Shown: positions 45,001 through 60,000 of the stretch, one piece after another
Numbering within the stretch: the stretch's first letter is position 1
How the letters are laid out: each line of letters opens with the position of its first letter
DNA from: Trogon surrucura
Taxonomy: Eukaryota; Chordata; Aves; Trogoniformes; Trogonidae
NCBI GenBank assembly: GCA_020746105.1
Contig: CM036618.1
Location: 119,585,161-119,649,160, forward strand
Direction: 5' to 3'
Length of the DNA: 64,000 bases
Made by a program: the position numbers and the translations under genes
Notes under the pieces: model-generated
What the model was told of the DNA's origin: nothing
Database searches by the model: none
The model's input: only the letters and a program-made list of their open reading frames with translations

Positions 45001-48000
45001 TAGTATGGATGGATGCAGTAAAGTAACATTTGTCTAGATTCAACGACCACTTTTCATCATCAGCTCTTGTCTTCCTAGATTTGCAGCGATTACGATGACA
45101 GGAAGGGCACTTATAAGTTATTATTCTGGGAGCTTTAGAACTGACATTCTAATTCCACATAACTAAAGCTACTCCAGTTGTTCTATGATGAACTCTTTCA
45201 ACATTACAATACGTCTGATTCAAACCATCAACCTAAAGGGATCCGCTTTTCAGCATTCTGTGCCCAGAGTAACAAGCGTGTGTGCATGCTGAATGTGCAC
45301 CAGAATAGCCAATTACTGTCATTTTTCCAAGGTGGCACACATAGCTGAAAACCAGCTATCACTTGCATCATTCGTACTGAAACCTTTTAAGAGCTGCTAC
45401 ATATGTTAAAAGCGTACTCCTCATTTCGCAGCTTGGTTTTAGAGACGTGTCGGGCATATATTGCGTTTAAGCTGAGAGACAAAGCGCAGGCAGCAGTTCT
45501 CTGCATGGGAAATGGGCAGCCATTCCCATGAAGGCTGCTCTAACTCACCCAGGCTTGTTCTACACACTGCAATGGAGGTTTAATAGAGCCAGCCTGGAGG
45601 GAGATAGGAGCCACTGACAGTCCTTTTTATCTCCTCCCTGCACCCCGCTGCTTCTTGTCAGTGACTGCAAACCAGGGGTATTAGTCTAATTTCTACTCGT
45701 GATAGCTTGGCAAGAGTAATTCCAGTCTTCACGGATAGCCCAGGTGAAGAGGAATGGTAATTATGACGGAGATATTAACGTCGTAGTCCAGGTTAAACAC
45801 ACAGTAGTCAGAAAATTCATTAAACCTTCATACTTTTCATGGCAATAATCAATGACCACATCGTGGCTGTCCCACTGAATGGATTTGATAGTAGAATGGT
45901 TGATCATCCCAAATTAAATGCTTGCCATGTGTGTTTTACCTGAAAAAATGAGACTTGGCCCAAGCCATGTGCTGAGCGCAACAATCATTGATCTGGTAAC
46001 AATAGAAAATGTCTCCTCTGCCAGATCTTCATTTTTTCTGCGTATTGTTTAAGAAAACTATGTACATACAGTGCTCACTTCATGCCGTGGTTACAGTAAC
46101 TGAAACCGTGTGCTTGAGTAAATGTAGTCTCACTTCATGAAAAAATTTAACACAAAGTAAAAAGATGGTATAGGTTATTGTAAGGAAAAAAATCATAATC
46201 ATTGGAGAAGATAACGAAGTGAGATATACAAGGTGTCTCCAATGTCAGGAATACCATGGAGATGCTAAATAGACAATGGGGATCTACTCTTTCATGTAAT
46301 AGAGCAATTATACAGCACAGAAGGAAATTATGAGCAATAAATTAAGTAAAACCAAAGGAAACATTCCTCACCACCATCGCCAAAAAATATTCTCACTGTG
46401 GAACTGATTGCCACTGGATGCTAAATACAGAGAAGTTGAAAAAGAGACAAATCCAATGAGGATAAATCTGCCTGTGGCTATTACACAGGATATGCCAATC
46501 ACTCTCTCTCCAAACCACAGACTGCCAAACCTGTTGTTGAAAGATCACTCTTAATCCCTGGTTGTTGTACTCTCCCCTAAGCACCTGTCACTGCAGACAG
46601 GACGTGGCACAAGAAGAACTCCTGTCTGATACTACAGGTTTGCTCTACTGTTTTTGTAGGCTGGGCATTCTGCACTGGATATGTGGAGAAATGAAATAAT
46701 CTCTCCCTCCAAACAATGCTGGAGAAGACAAACCCTTGGAAGCAGTGGATGGAGAGGACACAGAGAGAGCGAGTCAGCCGAGCTGAACCTGCTACCTGGC
46801 TTTGGCAAGACCGTCACCACTCCATCGATAAGTTACCACACGTGCCACTACTGTTGCAGGCAGCTTGTCTGCTGCTCGTTTCAGCCCCTTGCCACGGACA
46901 AGCCCCTTGCCAACTTGTACGATGAACAACGTTCAACAACCTGCAGGCCCTCTCCTCTCTAGAGCTCACAAGGAATTTCTCAACAGCATACTTAGCCTCC
47001 AGGGCCAAGGCAAACACTCCGGCTGCTTCAGGGGCAGCTGCAGACGTTCCTGAGTGACGCAGGGTGCAGTTGCCATATAAATCTGTTGTAGCCTGCAACG
47101 ACATTAGACGTAATTAATGAAACCAGCTAGTTCATCTTCCTCGCAGCTACAGGCTCAGAAAAATACAGAAAGTGGAGTTTGCATCCTTGCTCTTTAGAGT
47201 AATTGTGTATTTATTCCCAGAATCTGTTTTCTTCTTTAGAATAGTGTATCAATTCAAAAACATTGGGACACGTAGTTACAGAATGTGTGAATGCAAGAAT
47301 AAATCATGGTGTAGTAAAACAATGTTCATTAACACTTAGAACTCGTAAACTCATACAGTTGGCATTTATTTCCTATAAACACAGTTTAACCAAAGGTCTT
47401 AAATTCCCTTGTGGTTATCGGAAGGATTTGAAACTAGAATTGTTAACAGTATTGAGCTTTCTAACATTTGTGCAACTCCAGAACCAAGGCCAGTACCAGG
47501 CTGTCATCTGCTACGCAAGTTAGTCAGTAGCACAGACCAAAAGAAAAACTTAGAAATTTATTTAATGGCAATAATTACAGAGGTGCCACAGATTATCTTG
47601 GCTGATACCAAGACAGAAACTGGTATTTTTCCATCTGCTACTGCACATGGGCATTTAAGATTATACCCTATTATCCCTGGTGTTTGAGACGTGTAACTCA
47701 TGGAAAATGTCTTACAGCTTTTGGCAAAAACTAACCCCGAGTTACTACACTTGAACTTTCCACTCTGTCAATTGGATTACGTCCTGGCTAGTCTGAGGGC
47801 GCTGAACAGCAGTGATCAGTATGGTGGAAGAGAATCCCAATTACATTTGAACAGTAGCTGCCTACTTTGCAGCTGTAGGTATGGCCCCGTGAGGGACGTG
47901 AGTACGATGCTCCGCACCGCTCACCAGGAGACGGAGGGTGATCTGAACCCCCTGCATTTCCTCTGTGGGGGACTGAATATCTTTCTGCCCTGTGCAGCTT

Positions 48001-51000
48001 GTAGTACATCAGCAGTCTGGTTCATGATTTCTCTGCCAGTCCAAGTAAGTACGATCTCAGATGTCGACACTTTTCATTTAGATTTTTACATAGACTTTTT
48101 GTCATGCTGTCCTCTGGAAAGAGTGCAACTGAACATCTAAATCCGATTTCTCATAACGGAAAGCACCAACGATATGATGCTCTAAGGGATGGAAGATCGT
48201 TGCTGTTCTCAATATTAATCCCACATCTCCTCAGCTGACAGTTTTGGCACCATCGTGTACTGCAGATGAGAAAATACCCATCTCAACAAAGAACCATCTG
48301 CTGCCCCAAAGCAGAGGGAGGTGTAATAGTTCATGGGAGTACCCAAAGACAGCAGCAAGAGCACAATAATATCTGGACTCACCACGCCAGCCTCCGGATT
48401 TCTCTTCCTCCCATTACTAAAGGTGGAGGCTAAGGTTGAGGAGCAGCTTTCGTCATACAGAGCTGTCCGCCCATCATTTATAGCAGAGTTGATGGAGATG
48501 GTCCACATGCTCGATGCATAACCGTCACAGTTGCAGTCATCGTAGCTGCCCCCATCTCCGGAGGCCCAGACATAGATGCTTCCTTTGCCGCCCCGGCCCT
48601 GTAAAATCAACCAGGTCAAACTGCAAATAGGAGACAGCAGCTACTTCAAACTGCACGTCTTAATTGTAAAGCTAGGCGTCTATAATAGAGACAGCCGGTC
48701 CAACCGAAACGTGCATCAGCTTTAAGCTGAAATAACAGGGACTTCTGCAGGTTATTAAATCCGGTCAACTGGCAGCCACAGCCGGTTCAGCAACCTTACG
48801 TAGACAGAGCTCTTCCATTTATCTCTTGCTTTGCCTCACGCCCTGAAGGCTCCTGCACCAGATGCTGAGACATTTTATGGATTCATTAGCGTTTATATCA
48901 AGGTCTAAGCGCTATGAGGAAAGCGTTCTTTTAAAAGGGACATAGGTCATCTCATACGCTGGGTTTGTAAGATCCAATCAGGCTCAGGCAATGGCTAAAA
49001 AACTCTGTAAAACAAACACCTTTTTCTCCCAATAGATTTTTCCCGAAAGGTATCACTGACTCAGAGCTGTTTTTCTGACAAACCAGCTTCTAGCACTGAG
49101 CAGCAAATAAAGTTACAGCACCATATAAATCATCTACAGAAATATGGTCTACCAATTACACTGAGGAGGCGAGAGATGGATGGGAGAGCCTGACGCTGAA
49201 GGGCAGCTACGAAGGCTTCCTATTAGTTAAGGGATCAAAATCCCTATCCTCTCCCCACTTTCTAATTAGACCAGGCTTGGGAAGGGATCAACTCAGCTTC
49301 TTCTTTTCATCCCATACAAAGAAAGTGATAGGGGCTGCCTGGAAGAGGGTTAGACCCGAGAACCCTGACACCTGGGGCAAGATCAGTGTTATTGAACCCA
49401 AATCTCAGATCTCCCACCGATTCCAGCACAGGAATTTCTCTCTGTGTTTAGGCCAGTGTAACCCATTGTTTACTTCCAACAACACCAGAAGGGTGCAGGT
49501 CCTTAATTTAACATGTTGCTTATATGCAGTGGGCAGAAGATTAAAAAAAAAAAATCTCTTCTGGCCTCTTCCTTGGCCAGCACGAAATGGAAGTTAAAGA
49601 ACAGACAAACATAGTAACATGCAATGGTATTTTAACAGGGAATCTTTTCTGCCAGGAATTTAAATCAAATCTGAGCTCCCAGCAGTAGCTTCAATTTTTC
49701 ATCATCCCCCACTGAACAGAGCAACCTCATTATTTCAAGCACGTTAGCGAGTTGCATTATAATCCACTGAATTGCACAGCAGGTTTCCTGCCACTGGGGT
49801 ATATAACATCTTAGGACATAGATTTTCATAATAAAGATGATGACTGTGAAAAAGCTTACTGAAATCAGCCTAAGAACTCCCACAAAGATCTGAGATCAAT
49901 CATTTGAGTTTTAAGGGAGGAGGATACTGTTGCAAAAAATACTCTAAGAACAAAATAATTCCAGCAAATTATTAAAAAAAATATAGAGTAACAAGAACAG
50001 TTATGCCTTTTTTTTTTCCCTTTGACTTTTTCCTCTACAGGGCCCAACTCTGGGCTTTGGACTCACTTCAGAGGCTACGTCCCACACTTACCACCATGCC
50101 CATCACACCACCCTGCCACCATCTGCCTCCTTTTTGGACAGCCTGGGTGGCAGCTTGAGCACATCTCTGTCTGTCTGTCCCAAAAAGGCTGCCCGGCGCA
50201 GAGAGCAGGCAGCTGCTGGTGCCAGGAATAGGACATTTGGCACGTACGGACCCGTTCTTACACAACCTTTCCCTACCAGTCACTTCAAAGGGAGAGGAAA
50301 CACTTCATTTTCATGTGATAAAATTTACAAAAAAGGAGCTTGGTGCCTGGTGAACAGCCTCTGCAGCGCTCAGCATGGGGAAGGAGACTTAGCCCCGCTC
50401 GGCAAATTGTTCCACGCCACCAAAACCGGGTATTGCTGCAAAGTGTTTCACCCCACGGGTGGGATTTGTGGCAGAAATGGGGTGTAATGGATTGCTGGTG
50501 GGGAGCAGGGGGAATTCACAGAGGAACTGAAATTTGGGGGTGGAGTTGGCCTGGTGAGTGTTGCTGGGGACAGGTTTTACTCATGTAATTACTCTAACGT
50601 GAGACTGGCCCAGGATATCACTTCTATGAGAGCCACATTCACAAGCTGGCTTAGTGTTAAACCCTGTAATGCACCTCTTAATACCCTAGTTTCAATTCCC
50701 TTTTTTTTTTTTAAGCCAGGACTGGAAAGAGGAGCAAACACTTCTGGAACAAACTGAGAGCAGCCCAAGTGCACTATTTGCAGTGATGCTTAGGACTTGC
50801 CGCTTACGTTTCCCACCTGCAGTAGCTGGACAGGCTGCACAGCCCAACTGTTTGGTGGCCGTCCCCAGGCATTGTTCCATCTACCAGGCAAAAAATACAT
50901 AGAATCATAGAATCGATTGGGTTGGAAAAGACCTCAGAGATCATCAAGTCCATGGCTTCAAGTACATGGCTTCACAGAAAGTGAATTTTCAATTCTCTGG

Positions 51001-54000
51001 ACGTCAGTAGTCTAAACCGAGAAAATCTCAGTTGGGTCAACGAAGGGCTGTATTTCAAGCAAACTGAAAGATCCTATTTACATCTCAACCTTATCTGAAT
51101 CTAAAAAATTTTGGCGGTGTCACTCAACTTAACGCTGCTGTAAATTTAGGCCAAAACCAGGATTGGAGAAGGTGGTGTTAACACACACTACAGACACCAG
51201 AGAGCCTGAAAGAAGATTCAAGAAGAAGAGAAAAGACCAGCAAGACAGTAAGATACACTTTAAAGAGTATCTTTCCACCAGAATCCTGTTGAAACCTGTG
51301 ATGCACAGCGTGGCACCCACCCTGCAGAGCCATCTGAAGCTCTGTCTCACTCAAGAGCTGAAAATGGATCTTGGTGCATTTAGTCCCAGCCCAATAGAGG
51401 CCCTCCTCTCAATTCAGGCTAAACCAGAATCAAATCTTGGGCAAGGCTATGTGCTTAGAAAGTCACAGACAGCTACTGAGAAGCTCTCTTTGCAGAAACA
51501 GCAGATCTTCTATTTCCAGTGCCTTTCGTGTGGGATGTTGTACTACTGGCAAAAAATATCGCTGAGAAATTTTCTTACTCTTTTTCTCATCTTTTGGAAG
51601 AGCATAATCCCAGAAGAACTTCTTTACTGAACTACCTTGCCAAAATGAGCTGGCAGGGGACTGCAGCCTGATTTACTTTACGTAACTTCAGGCACATCTT
51701 GAACACTTCTTTTTTTTTTGCCTTGTTATTGTGTTCATTCGTCATGCTTGTTGGACTAGTGCCTGAGCCAGCGTTTCTCAAAATTTTGATCGCTGGATCA
51801 CACTATCCAGATAAAAACAGATGGTACTGGATGAATAAATCTCCTCCGGCTTCCTTGACCTTTCCCATCAAGGCTGGCAAGTGCCCACGTGAATAATAGC
51901 TCTAACATGGCACAACCCTTGCCTTGGCTCCTCAAGTTCACCCACTGCAGCCCTGCCATCAGGGTTCTGAAGGATGGATGGGAGGCACATCACAGTCTTT
52001 ACAGTCCCTTCCTGATGCCCTCTGGCTTTGGCCTAATCCTGCAGTCATAGAACAGTTTCCAATCGGTAAAAGCTAAAAACGAAGAACAGGCTCTTGCCCT
52101 GAAAAGCCAGGTACCAGCGAGTGACAGCACTGCGACACCAGCAGGCAGATGGGCTCAAGAAAAGAAGAAAAAAAAGCAGCACCTGACTGAGGAGGTGGGT
52201 TTTTTAGGTGCAGTGAAAGGTGTTTCAGGGTAAGGACAGCTACATGGTTTGCTGATGTTTATGGACTGTCCCACGTCTCAGGAATAAAATACAGATGCAG
52301 TGCGTTTGAAATAAAAAGATGAAAAACTGCAGAACTGGAAATTGCTTTCTGTAACAAATTCAAAGCACATCTTATTTTATAAGCACCTTGCTTTTATATG
52401 ATAGCTATTTTTTTTTATTTTTATTTTTTTTATTTTATTTTTTTTTATATGATAGCTATTTTGCAATTCTTCCTCTCAAGAAAACAGAAGCGTTTTGGCA
52501 CCTTCTATATAATTTAATAGCAATTTATTTGTCTGCTATGGTAAGAGATAGGCTGGGTTTCTAGGAAAAGTGAAAAATCCCACAGCTTTTTCAAGTCTTT
52601 GCCATGGGTCCTTCTGGTTTATGAATATGATTCAGTTATTCAGAGAGTGGAAGAGTTGTGGGACCATTTGCCTGCTGTCGTGACTCGGCGGGGAGCACTG
52701 GCTGGGCTCTCGAGACATCCAGCAGACCTTGCTCTGCCTCCGTCTTCCCACCGCCCCCGTGCACGAGCAGCACGGCTGGAGGCAGCGAGTCCTTGGCGTG
52801 GCTGAACTCCTGCTCATCTTTTGCACTGCCAGGGTTTTCTGGAGCCTGCCTGCATGTTCCCGTATCCCTGACACGGTGCCAGCTGGACAGCCCAGCCCGT
52901 TGAGCCCTCGCTCCCCTGGCTCCTCCAGCTACCTCTGCATCTGTCAGGCTGCTTTGCCCAGAGCAATCTGGTAGCCTGTGACTTCCTGGATCCCTTTGCT
53001 CCTTGCCTATAAGGATTTCTGGGCGAGCGCTAAAATCTGGAGCAAAATCTAGGCAGAAACACATGCCTGCCAGCCAGCCAAGTAACCTCAATTCAACCAC
53101 GCAGACACCGAAGTTTTAAGCAGGAAACATATTTGTATTCCTAACGTTTGGCACTGCACGTGTTCAGGGGGACAGCTGTCCTCTCTGAGCTGAATGCCTT
53201 AGCACTTCTCTCACATCTAGCCCCTTCCAAAAGCCTGGAGCTGCTCTACCGTGCCCCTGGAAAAGCCCAGGATCTCTGGTCTGCCCAGCACACCCGCAAG
53301 TCGTGGAGTTCAGCGCAGAAGAAACAGCAGCTGGGTTATCCTACTCAAATTCCCCACTGCTGGAAGTGGTGTCCCTGTCTAACCCTCAGACATTCAATGG
53401 AGAAGGAGGAAAAGGTTGTTTTGGCAGGAGCAAGAGCTCAGCTGAACACCTGGCTGTTACACAGAGGACAACTTGGAACCACGCTTCAGCCGCTCTTCTC
53501 CTGGTTTTGTCCCCTTCGTATTTTGTTGCCTTCAATAACTGGCTAGCTGGTTCTTCCTAGCAGATTTCTGAAACTACTTGCATCAAGAAATATTCAAATC
53601 AAGTACAAGAGACTGCTGCATGTGAGATTCTCAAAGAACTAAGCCATAAAATTGTTAAACCCTAACAAAAGGCTTTATGTAACTTATTTCAGACTTGGTC
53701 ACGGGAGAGTACTGAACTCCCAGCCATGAACTCCCATTTAATTGCATAATTGTTTATACTTCCTTCAGCTAAAAATAATGCTTGAACCATTTTCTATGTC
53801 TAAATACCCATTCAAACCGGATAGACTTCTGTTAGCCAAGAGAAATGAATGGAAAATTACACTTTTGGTGAAGAGAGACAGCATTAGGTTTCAATCAGGG
53901 TTCAGTCCAACAGGAAAATGGAGAGGGAACTTTGAAAATGTCGACCCAAAACCTTTAATTATCCATTCATTTTTTGTTGGATCCTGGGCTGTATATCACA

Positions 54001-57000
54001 AGTGGCAATGTATTATCCTAGTTCAGCAATTCCACAGGAGTAATTCTGGTATTGATAACATTTGCAAAAATCATCCCCGTATTTCTAAGATAGATTTTCA
54101 CTGAGAAAAAGATTCGGAACACCCAATTCACTTTGCACTAGTGACAATGCTGGCTTCTCTGCCCAGAGCTCCCAACTGGTGTGATGAACCTTGGCCCCAC
54201 AGCTTCACCTCTGGCTCTTGCAACGCTGTGCAAAGGCTCCCAGCTTGTAGCATCTGCCTTGTTGGGAAGAAAAAAGCCCACGGCTACTGAGCTGTGGCAC
54301 AGAGATTAGGGGTCTGAGTGAGACAGCAAAATCTACATTTTCAGGCTGTGTTGTTGTCTTGTCTCCTTTAAAAACAGTCATTTACATGTCAATAAAGAAA
54401 ACATTTACATGTGGAGCTTACAAGTACTGCGATGTTAGCCCAGCCTACTGATAACAGCAGCTTTCTGCTCTGCATGAGACAGTCATTGGAGCTTCTGTGA
54501 AGGGCAATATTTAACCCTGTCACAGGCTGCACAAAGCACAAACCTAGGACAGCCAAGGTCCTGAGTTGACACAGACATGCCCGACGAGGCCAGTATCACA
54601 ACAGAAATCAGTAGTACTTGGGTTTTGCCCCCATCGTGCTCGTTTCCTATTCCGTGGTAGAAAACCTGATGGTCAGACTGATCCACAAACCTGGGTATGC
54701 ACCAGGTCAGAAAAGCTGGTCATACTGTTTTACAAAAGCCTGAAAATATCCTCTGCCAGGTGATTTCAGAATTCCAAGGAGATATCGCATACTCGGCATG
54801 GGCTTTTCATAAGGTTTGATATTAGTTTACATAAATATGACAAAGCTTAGAATTATAAAGCATATTCCAGGCATAATAGCAGTATGATAGCAAAGGGCTC
54901 CCAAGTTATAAAGAGCCAAGCTTGTAAGACTTCCTCAGAAATGGAGCAATCAGATGGTTGCCAGATCATAAACTCATTTCCTTATCCTCCCGTGGCTGTT
55001 GAGCAAATAAAACAACGTTAGAGGCATCTAACATTGTTTATTAACGTGTTATCTTCACCGCCTTTCAAAAAACAGTAACACAGTGTCTACGGCCTCAGAG
55101 AGAGCAAATGAGAAATACTTCCTTTTATTTGTAACACCGTCCTTTCTTCCTTCATTAGGGAGCCCAATTACAGAGCCACGATGAGACTATAAATTCTTAA
55201 TACTGCTCCTCTGGCAACTTGTACTCGTGCAGCATTTTTGTAGGTAGAATCATATTATGTATGGAAGCAATAACGTTTTCACCAGCACAAGGGGATCTTA
55301 CCTTACACATTCCGGCTGAGCCGGCAAAGTCTCAAGAAATTAATCCAGTCTGTGAGCAGCTCCTCACAATCTACTAATATAAAAGCCTACATCATAAAAA
55401 TGCAATAGATAGAAACCAGTTTAGCTTGATTACCTCTTTTTACTGCCTTAAATTTCAATAGCTGAGGCTGGAAAGAACTGGACTCACAAAACAGCAAAAT
55501 AAGAAACATTTACTGGATATTGCATTGAAGAGAGGATGTACCATAAAACAAGTGTGGAATTAGTTCTTGAGCTTGTTACCTTGTCCTCTCTAAGACGACT
55601 GCTGATACGATTCTGGATGCAAGGTACCAAAGAGCAAAAAGTCTGTATTTAAGAGCTGTGCTGTCACAGGAATCCCATCTATTATCCCTACCTCCCTCTC
55701 CAAGGTGTCCAGCCTCCTGAAGTTGTAAGCACAGGCCAGACAAAGGATATGTAAATCACACAGCGTTGCTTTGTGCAGCCATACTATATATAAAATGCTG
55801 CCACCAGCTCACTCCCCCTTCTCTGAAATAGAAGTACTGCTCAATGAGATGAGATGAGCTAGCTAGCTGTGATCAACGCTGCCAGGCTGCTTATTCCTAA
55901 GTCCATCACCCTGGTTTTTTGTTCTCTTCCGAATTTTAGTTTGTATTTCTGCACCTGAAGTAAAATCCCTCCATAACACAACGAAGAAACATATGACACA
56001 GATTAAGAGCAATGAAACTGAGCCTACGAGCAGCCCGGTCTTGGTGCAGAGCTAAGATATCTCAGGACAGTCCAGAATAACATTAGGCTGGTGATTTACC
56101 GAGAGTGTAGAGAAACAAGTACCTTTACTCCCAAAACCCCATAACCTGCTGCTGATCATAGGATGTTGCTCATGGAATCTAGAGGCCAGATAATAAAATT
56201 TCATTAAGGATAAGCATTTTTTTGATCCTGCCAAGCGTGTTTATAGAAAGAGAGAGCTCTCTTTCACCAGACAGAACCGCATTTGTCCCTCAGCCTGTTG
56301 AGGACTACCCTGGTGGACACGTGAGTTGGGCGCAGTGTAGCACAGCCGCCTGTACAGCTGGCAGCCAGCATCACATGTGTCACAGCAAAGAGCAAGGGCA
56401 AGACCCCCTCATTAGGCAGGTACTGGATACTCACAACTTTCAACCTAGTCTTTAAAAGCTAGAAGTTGTATCAAGACCAGTCTCCAATTATGTCTCAAAC
56501 ACATCTTTCTCTAGCACCTGGAATTTGTGTTAGATAAGACTGTTTGCGACAAATCGGTGCTGGTAATTGCCAAACTCTTGTGGATGCTTGTGCTTGTGTG
56601 TATGAAACTCTCAATCCCTGTTCTTAATGGGCTGTGAGCCCATTTACCTTCGCGCTGCAACCACCATTGTCCGGCGACCCAGCGCTGCTGCCGACTACTG
56701 CCCCTGAACAAAAGTCGCGAGGCAACACAGCGAAGCACAGATTGCACTAAAGAATGAGTGGGATCATCCTGTAATAACAAAAAGCAGCTCGAGTCCTTTC
56801 CCCAGCATCTTCTCTGACACGTACGGAGCTGACACCACGTGCACGCACACACCACCCCCTTTGTGTTCAGCCTCAGAAATGCAGTGAGTACAAGAGCCCA
56901 TAAAGGAGTTGCCAGCGTGATGGACAGATTCTGCTGCCCTTCATCGCACTATTTGAGTGCTGCCTTTACTCATGGTCTTTACCTGACCAGAGAACAGCAC

Positions 57001-60000
57001 ACCAAAGCGAAGGTACGATTAAGACAGAAGGCAAGAATGAGCTTAACACATGCCAAGAATGGGAAAGGGAAGAAGATTCATCAGCCTTAGCCCACCTGGT
57101 TATGGCTGCACAGCTTCAAGCCACAAAAACCAACACACACAGTCTCAAGACTTTCAGCACTTTTCATAATCTTATTGTCGGTTATCCCCAGAAGGAGGAT
57201 TCAAAAGGACATGACAGTGGAGCCAAGTTTTCAGGGAAGGACGAAACCCTTGTCAGGGAGTTTCATCCTGCGCTGGGTTCCCAAGCGTGGTGGCAACAAG
57301 GTAAATGTTAACTGCGTTCGTCAACTCAGTGAACTGCACGCTCCACGTAAAAACTTTGCATCACTCCCACTTATTCATTTCTAGTTTACTGCAGGATATT
57401 AAGGATATTAATCTCGCTCTGTGCGAGAGATCTTACGTACCCTTCTAGGATGTTTGCGAGTATAGCTTTTTTAATAACACATCTTCATTCTCAGCATGTT
57501 GCTTCCTGCCTGCCAATATTTCAGCTACCTCACTAATTCTTGAACCATTTGTGAGAATCAGCTCTAGACGGAGAAAAAGAAATCCTACCTTTATTTGTCT
57601 CTCGGTTTACAAAAGAAACTTTTCTCTTTAATAAGAGGGGGGTTTATTCTGAAAAAAATGATCATAAATAAATTTACATTTGTACAGTCAGTAAAGAATT
57701 CGACGCATATATTATAGGCATGAACTAGGTAAAAGTGTATGACATGAAAGGCTTGCTCGTCTTCCTTTACACACAGGAAAGCCTGCAGTGAGTTTTTCAA
57801 AGTGCTATGGAGAGTACCCAAAGAGATCAGAACAAACTATACCCCCCAAACACCCAACACTCCACGACAGGAAACATAATGAGCAAAACAAAACCAGATA
57901 AAGCTACGATCGCAAAACAAAAGGAGGTATTTGGGGTGGAGCTGTCTCTTCTGGAGTGTATTGCCAGGGGTTAGCTGGGATACGGCCACTACAAAATAAA
58001 GTGCAATTGCCTGTGGATAACAGTATCTCAGGTAGAAACCAACATTAATCCTTCTGCTCTCTAATTCTGTCATAGCTGTTCCAAATAACTGGTTTCCTCA
58101 AGCAAGCTCGCTCGTTAATTTTACGCTTTCTGATAAGGTACAAGAGCAATCCTTCCCAGGGCACAGCTCGCTGTCACCATTCTCTCTCCTTCACAAGCAT
58201 TTAACCTGAGAGATCTCAGGGCCCCTTCTAAGAAATCTTATTATTTCAATTTTTTTTTTAAAGAGAACTTCAAACAATTCTGAGGGGAAGGTGATAAAAA
58301 AGTAATATGCCCAACACTCCAAAGTATGGGACTACGACCAGGTAACAGAACAGAAAAATCCCTTCTCCTGTATTTAACATTCAAAAAGTTGGCTAATTCC
58401 AGCATAACTCCACAAACTAAAGTGTATGGCGGTACAACAGCAAGTTAATTGAAGACCTTCTAAATACCAAACTGAAAAAAAAAAAAAAAAAAAGACTACA
58501 ATTTAGAATCTGGTTCTCTTGAGGGGTAAAATACCTCTAGTTTAGCCTGCATTCCCCTGCCGGGGTTATTAGTACCTTTTCTGTTACTTTTAGTTGAGTT
58601 CTCTGTGGGAAGAGAATAACACAAAAATGATACGGGAATTTTTCCATAGTCTCCCTGCTCCAATCAACGTCAGTGGAAGGAAGATCAAGTACCCACTAAC
58701 TGGAAGACATCAAGGTGTATCAGCTGTGTCACATACCTGAAAAAGATTGTCCCCAAGACAGAAGTACCTAAGGGGATATTTATGGAAACACTAGATGAAC
58801 GAAATAAAGTCAGGAGAAGAAACACAGTTTGTGAAAGATGATTTCAGAGGGATTTGGAGCTCGTCAGAGGTTTGTAAAGTTTATAGTACAAAACCGAGCA
58901 GACTCAGGAGAAGTTTGCGACAAGTCTTCCTGCATTACTGCAGTACATTCCCAGTTTTATGGGCGAGAGCATGAAGATGACTCTAACTCACCTGTTACTG
59001 GCAAAACATTTGAAACTCAAGATTTGAGAAAGCTTTAGATGCCTCACAACCTAGCACAGCGGTAGATTGAATTAACACTGAATGTGCTGCTCCCAGCGAG
59101 GTGGTGATGAAGAGTGGGAGAAACTGGCATGAGTTAAGAGGAAGAAATAATTAGGATGGAAAAAACAAGTAATTGTGGAGCTCCCACACAAAAACCACTT
59201 CAGGTGTTCTGGAGAATTTCAGACCTTTTCACTATGAGAATCCATCTACGATCGACCAAGGGGAGGAGGATCACTCCCTAGAGCACCAGGAGCAGCTGCA
59301 GTTGTCCTGGCTGCGTGACACAGAAGAGATGGAGACAGAGCCGTGCAAGGTTTGGTTGGTTGTTTTAGACTGATTTGTTTTCTTTTCGAGTTGTGGTACA
59401 CATTTTACCCAACTATCTAACAGATATTGATATTGAGTGTCTTTAACAAAGACTGTTCCTAGAAGGAGGTGGAGAGGTGGGAATAAATGAGGAGGCTCCT
59501 GTTCCTGGGGAATAATATTCCTCCATGGAAATCTGAACAGCTGTGGTTCAACCACAGCTGTAATAACGACTATGTATGAGTCACCCGAAAGACACTACAA
59601 ATCCAAACCAATGATTAAACTGGTACACACCAAAAAAGACAATGTGATGTCAGTAGTACAACTGATGTGTTTCAAGCTGGGGAATATTTGCAGGATCAGG
59701 CTCTTCCATTTGACTGTGATGGTGCACGAAAAGCCTGTGTATGCTGACTAGAGATAAACGGAGTTCCATGCACGAGAGCACAGCATCCTGAGACTACGCC
59801 ACCAAAAGCAATGCCACAACACTGCAGAGAACGTCAATGGGCCTTGAAATACGCTGAACGTTGGGATAGTCTGCACAACTGCATCGTGTTCTGCAACGTC
59901 TACGGGAAGACCACGTATTCCTAAGCCATTGGTATCAGCGCGAAATTATTTAATAAGATTGTTACCTTGTTCACACCGTCTGCCATCGCTTGCAGTGTCA

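Larger units (their letters stand above)
48599..59965 (-). other. PCSK2: PCSK2 intron 8 (11.4 kb)
   Basis: The longest intron in the window. It contains a CR1 tail fragment (50898-50952), a duplicated segment flanking a T-rich stretch (52391-52462) and an A run (58475-58493). A GC-richer patch at 52650-53560 has unrelated open frames of up to 154 codons with no domain. No internal exon or nested gene was recognised. Confidence 0.85.

Noticed and set aside
52636-53100. 154-codon minus frame in a GC-richer part of PCSK2 intron 8
   Set aside because: No domain recognised, overlapping open frames on the other strand, and it lies inside an intron whose flanking exons join directly in frame.
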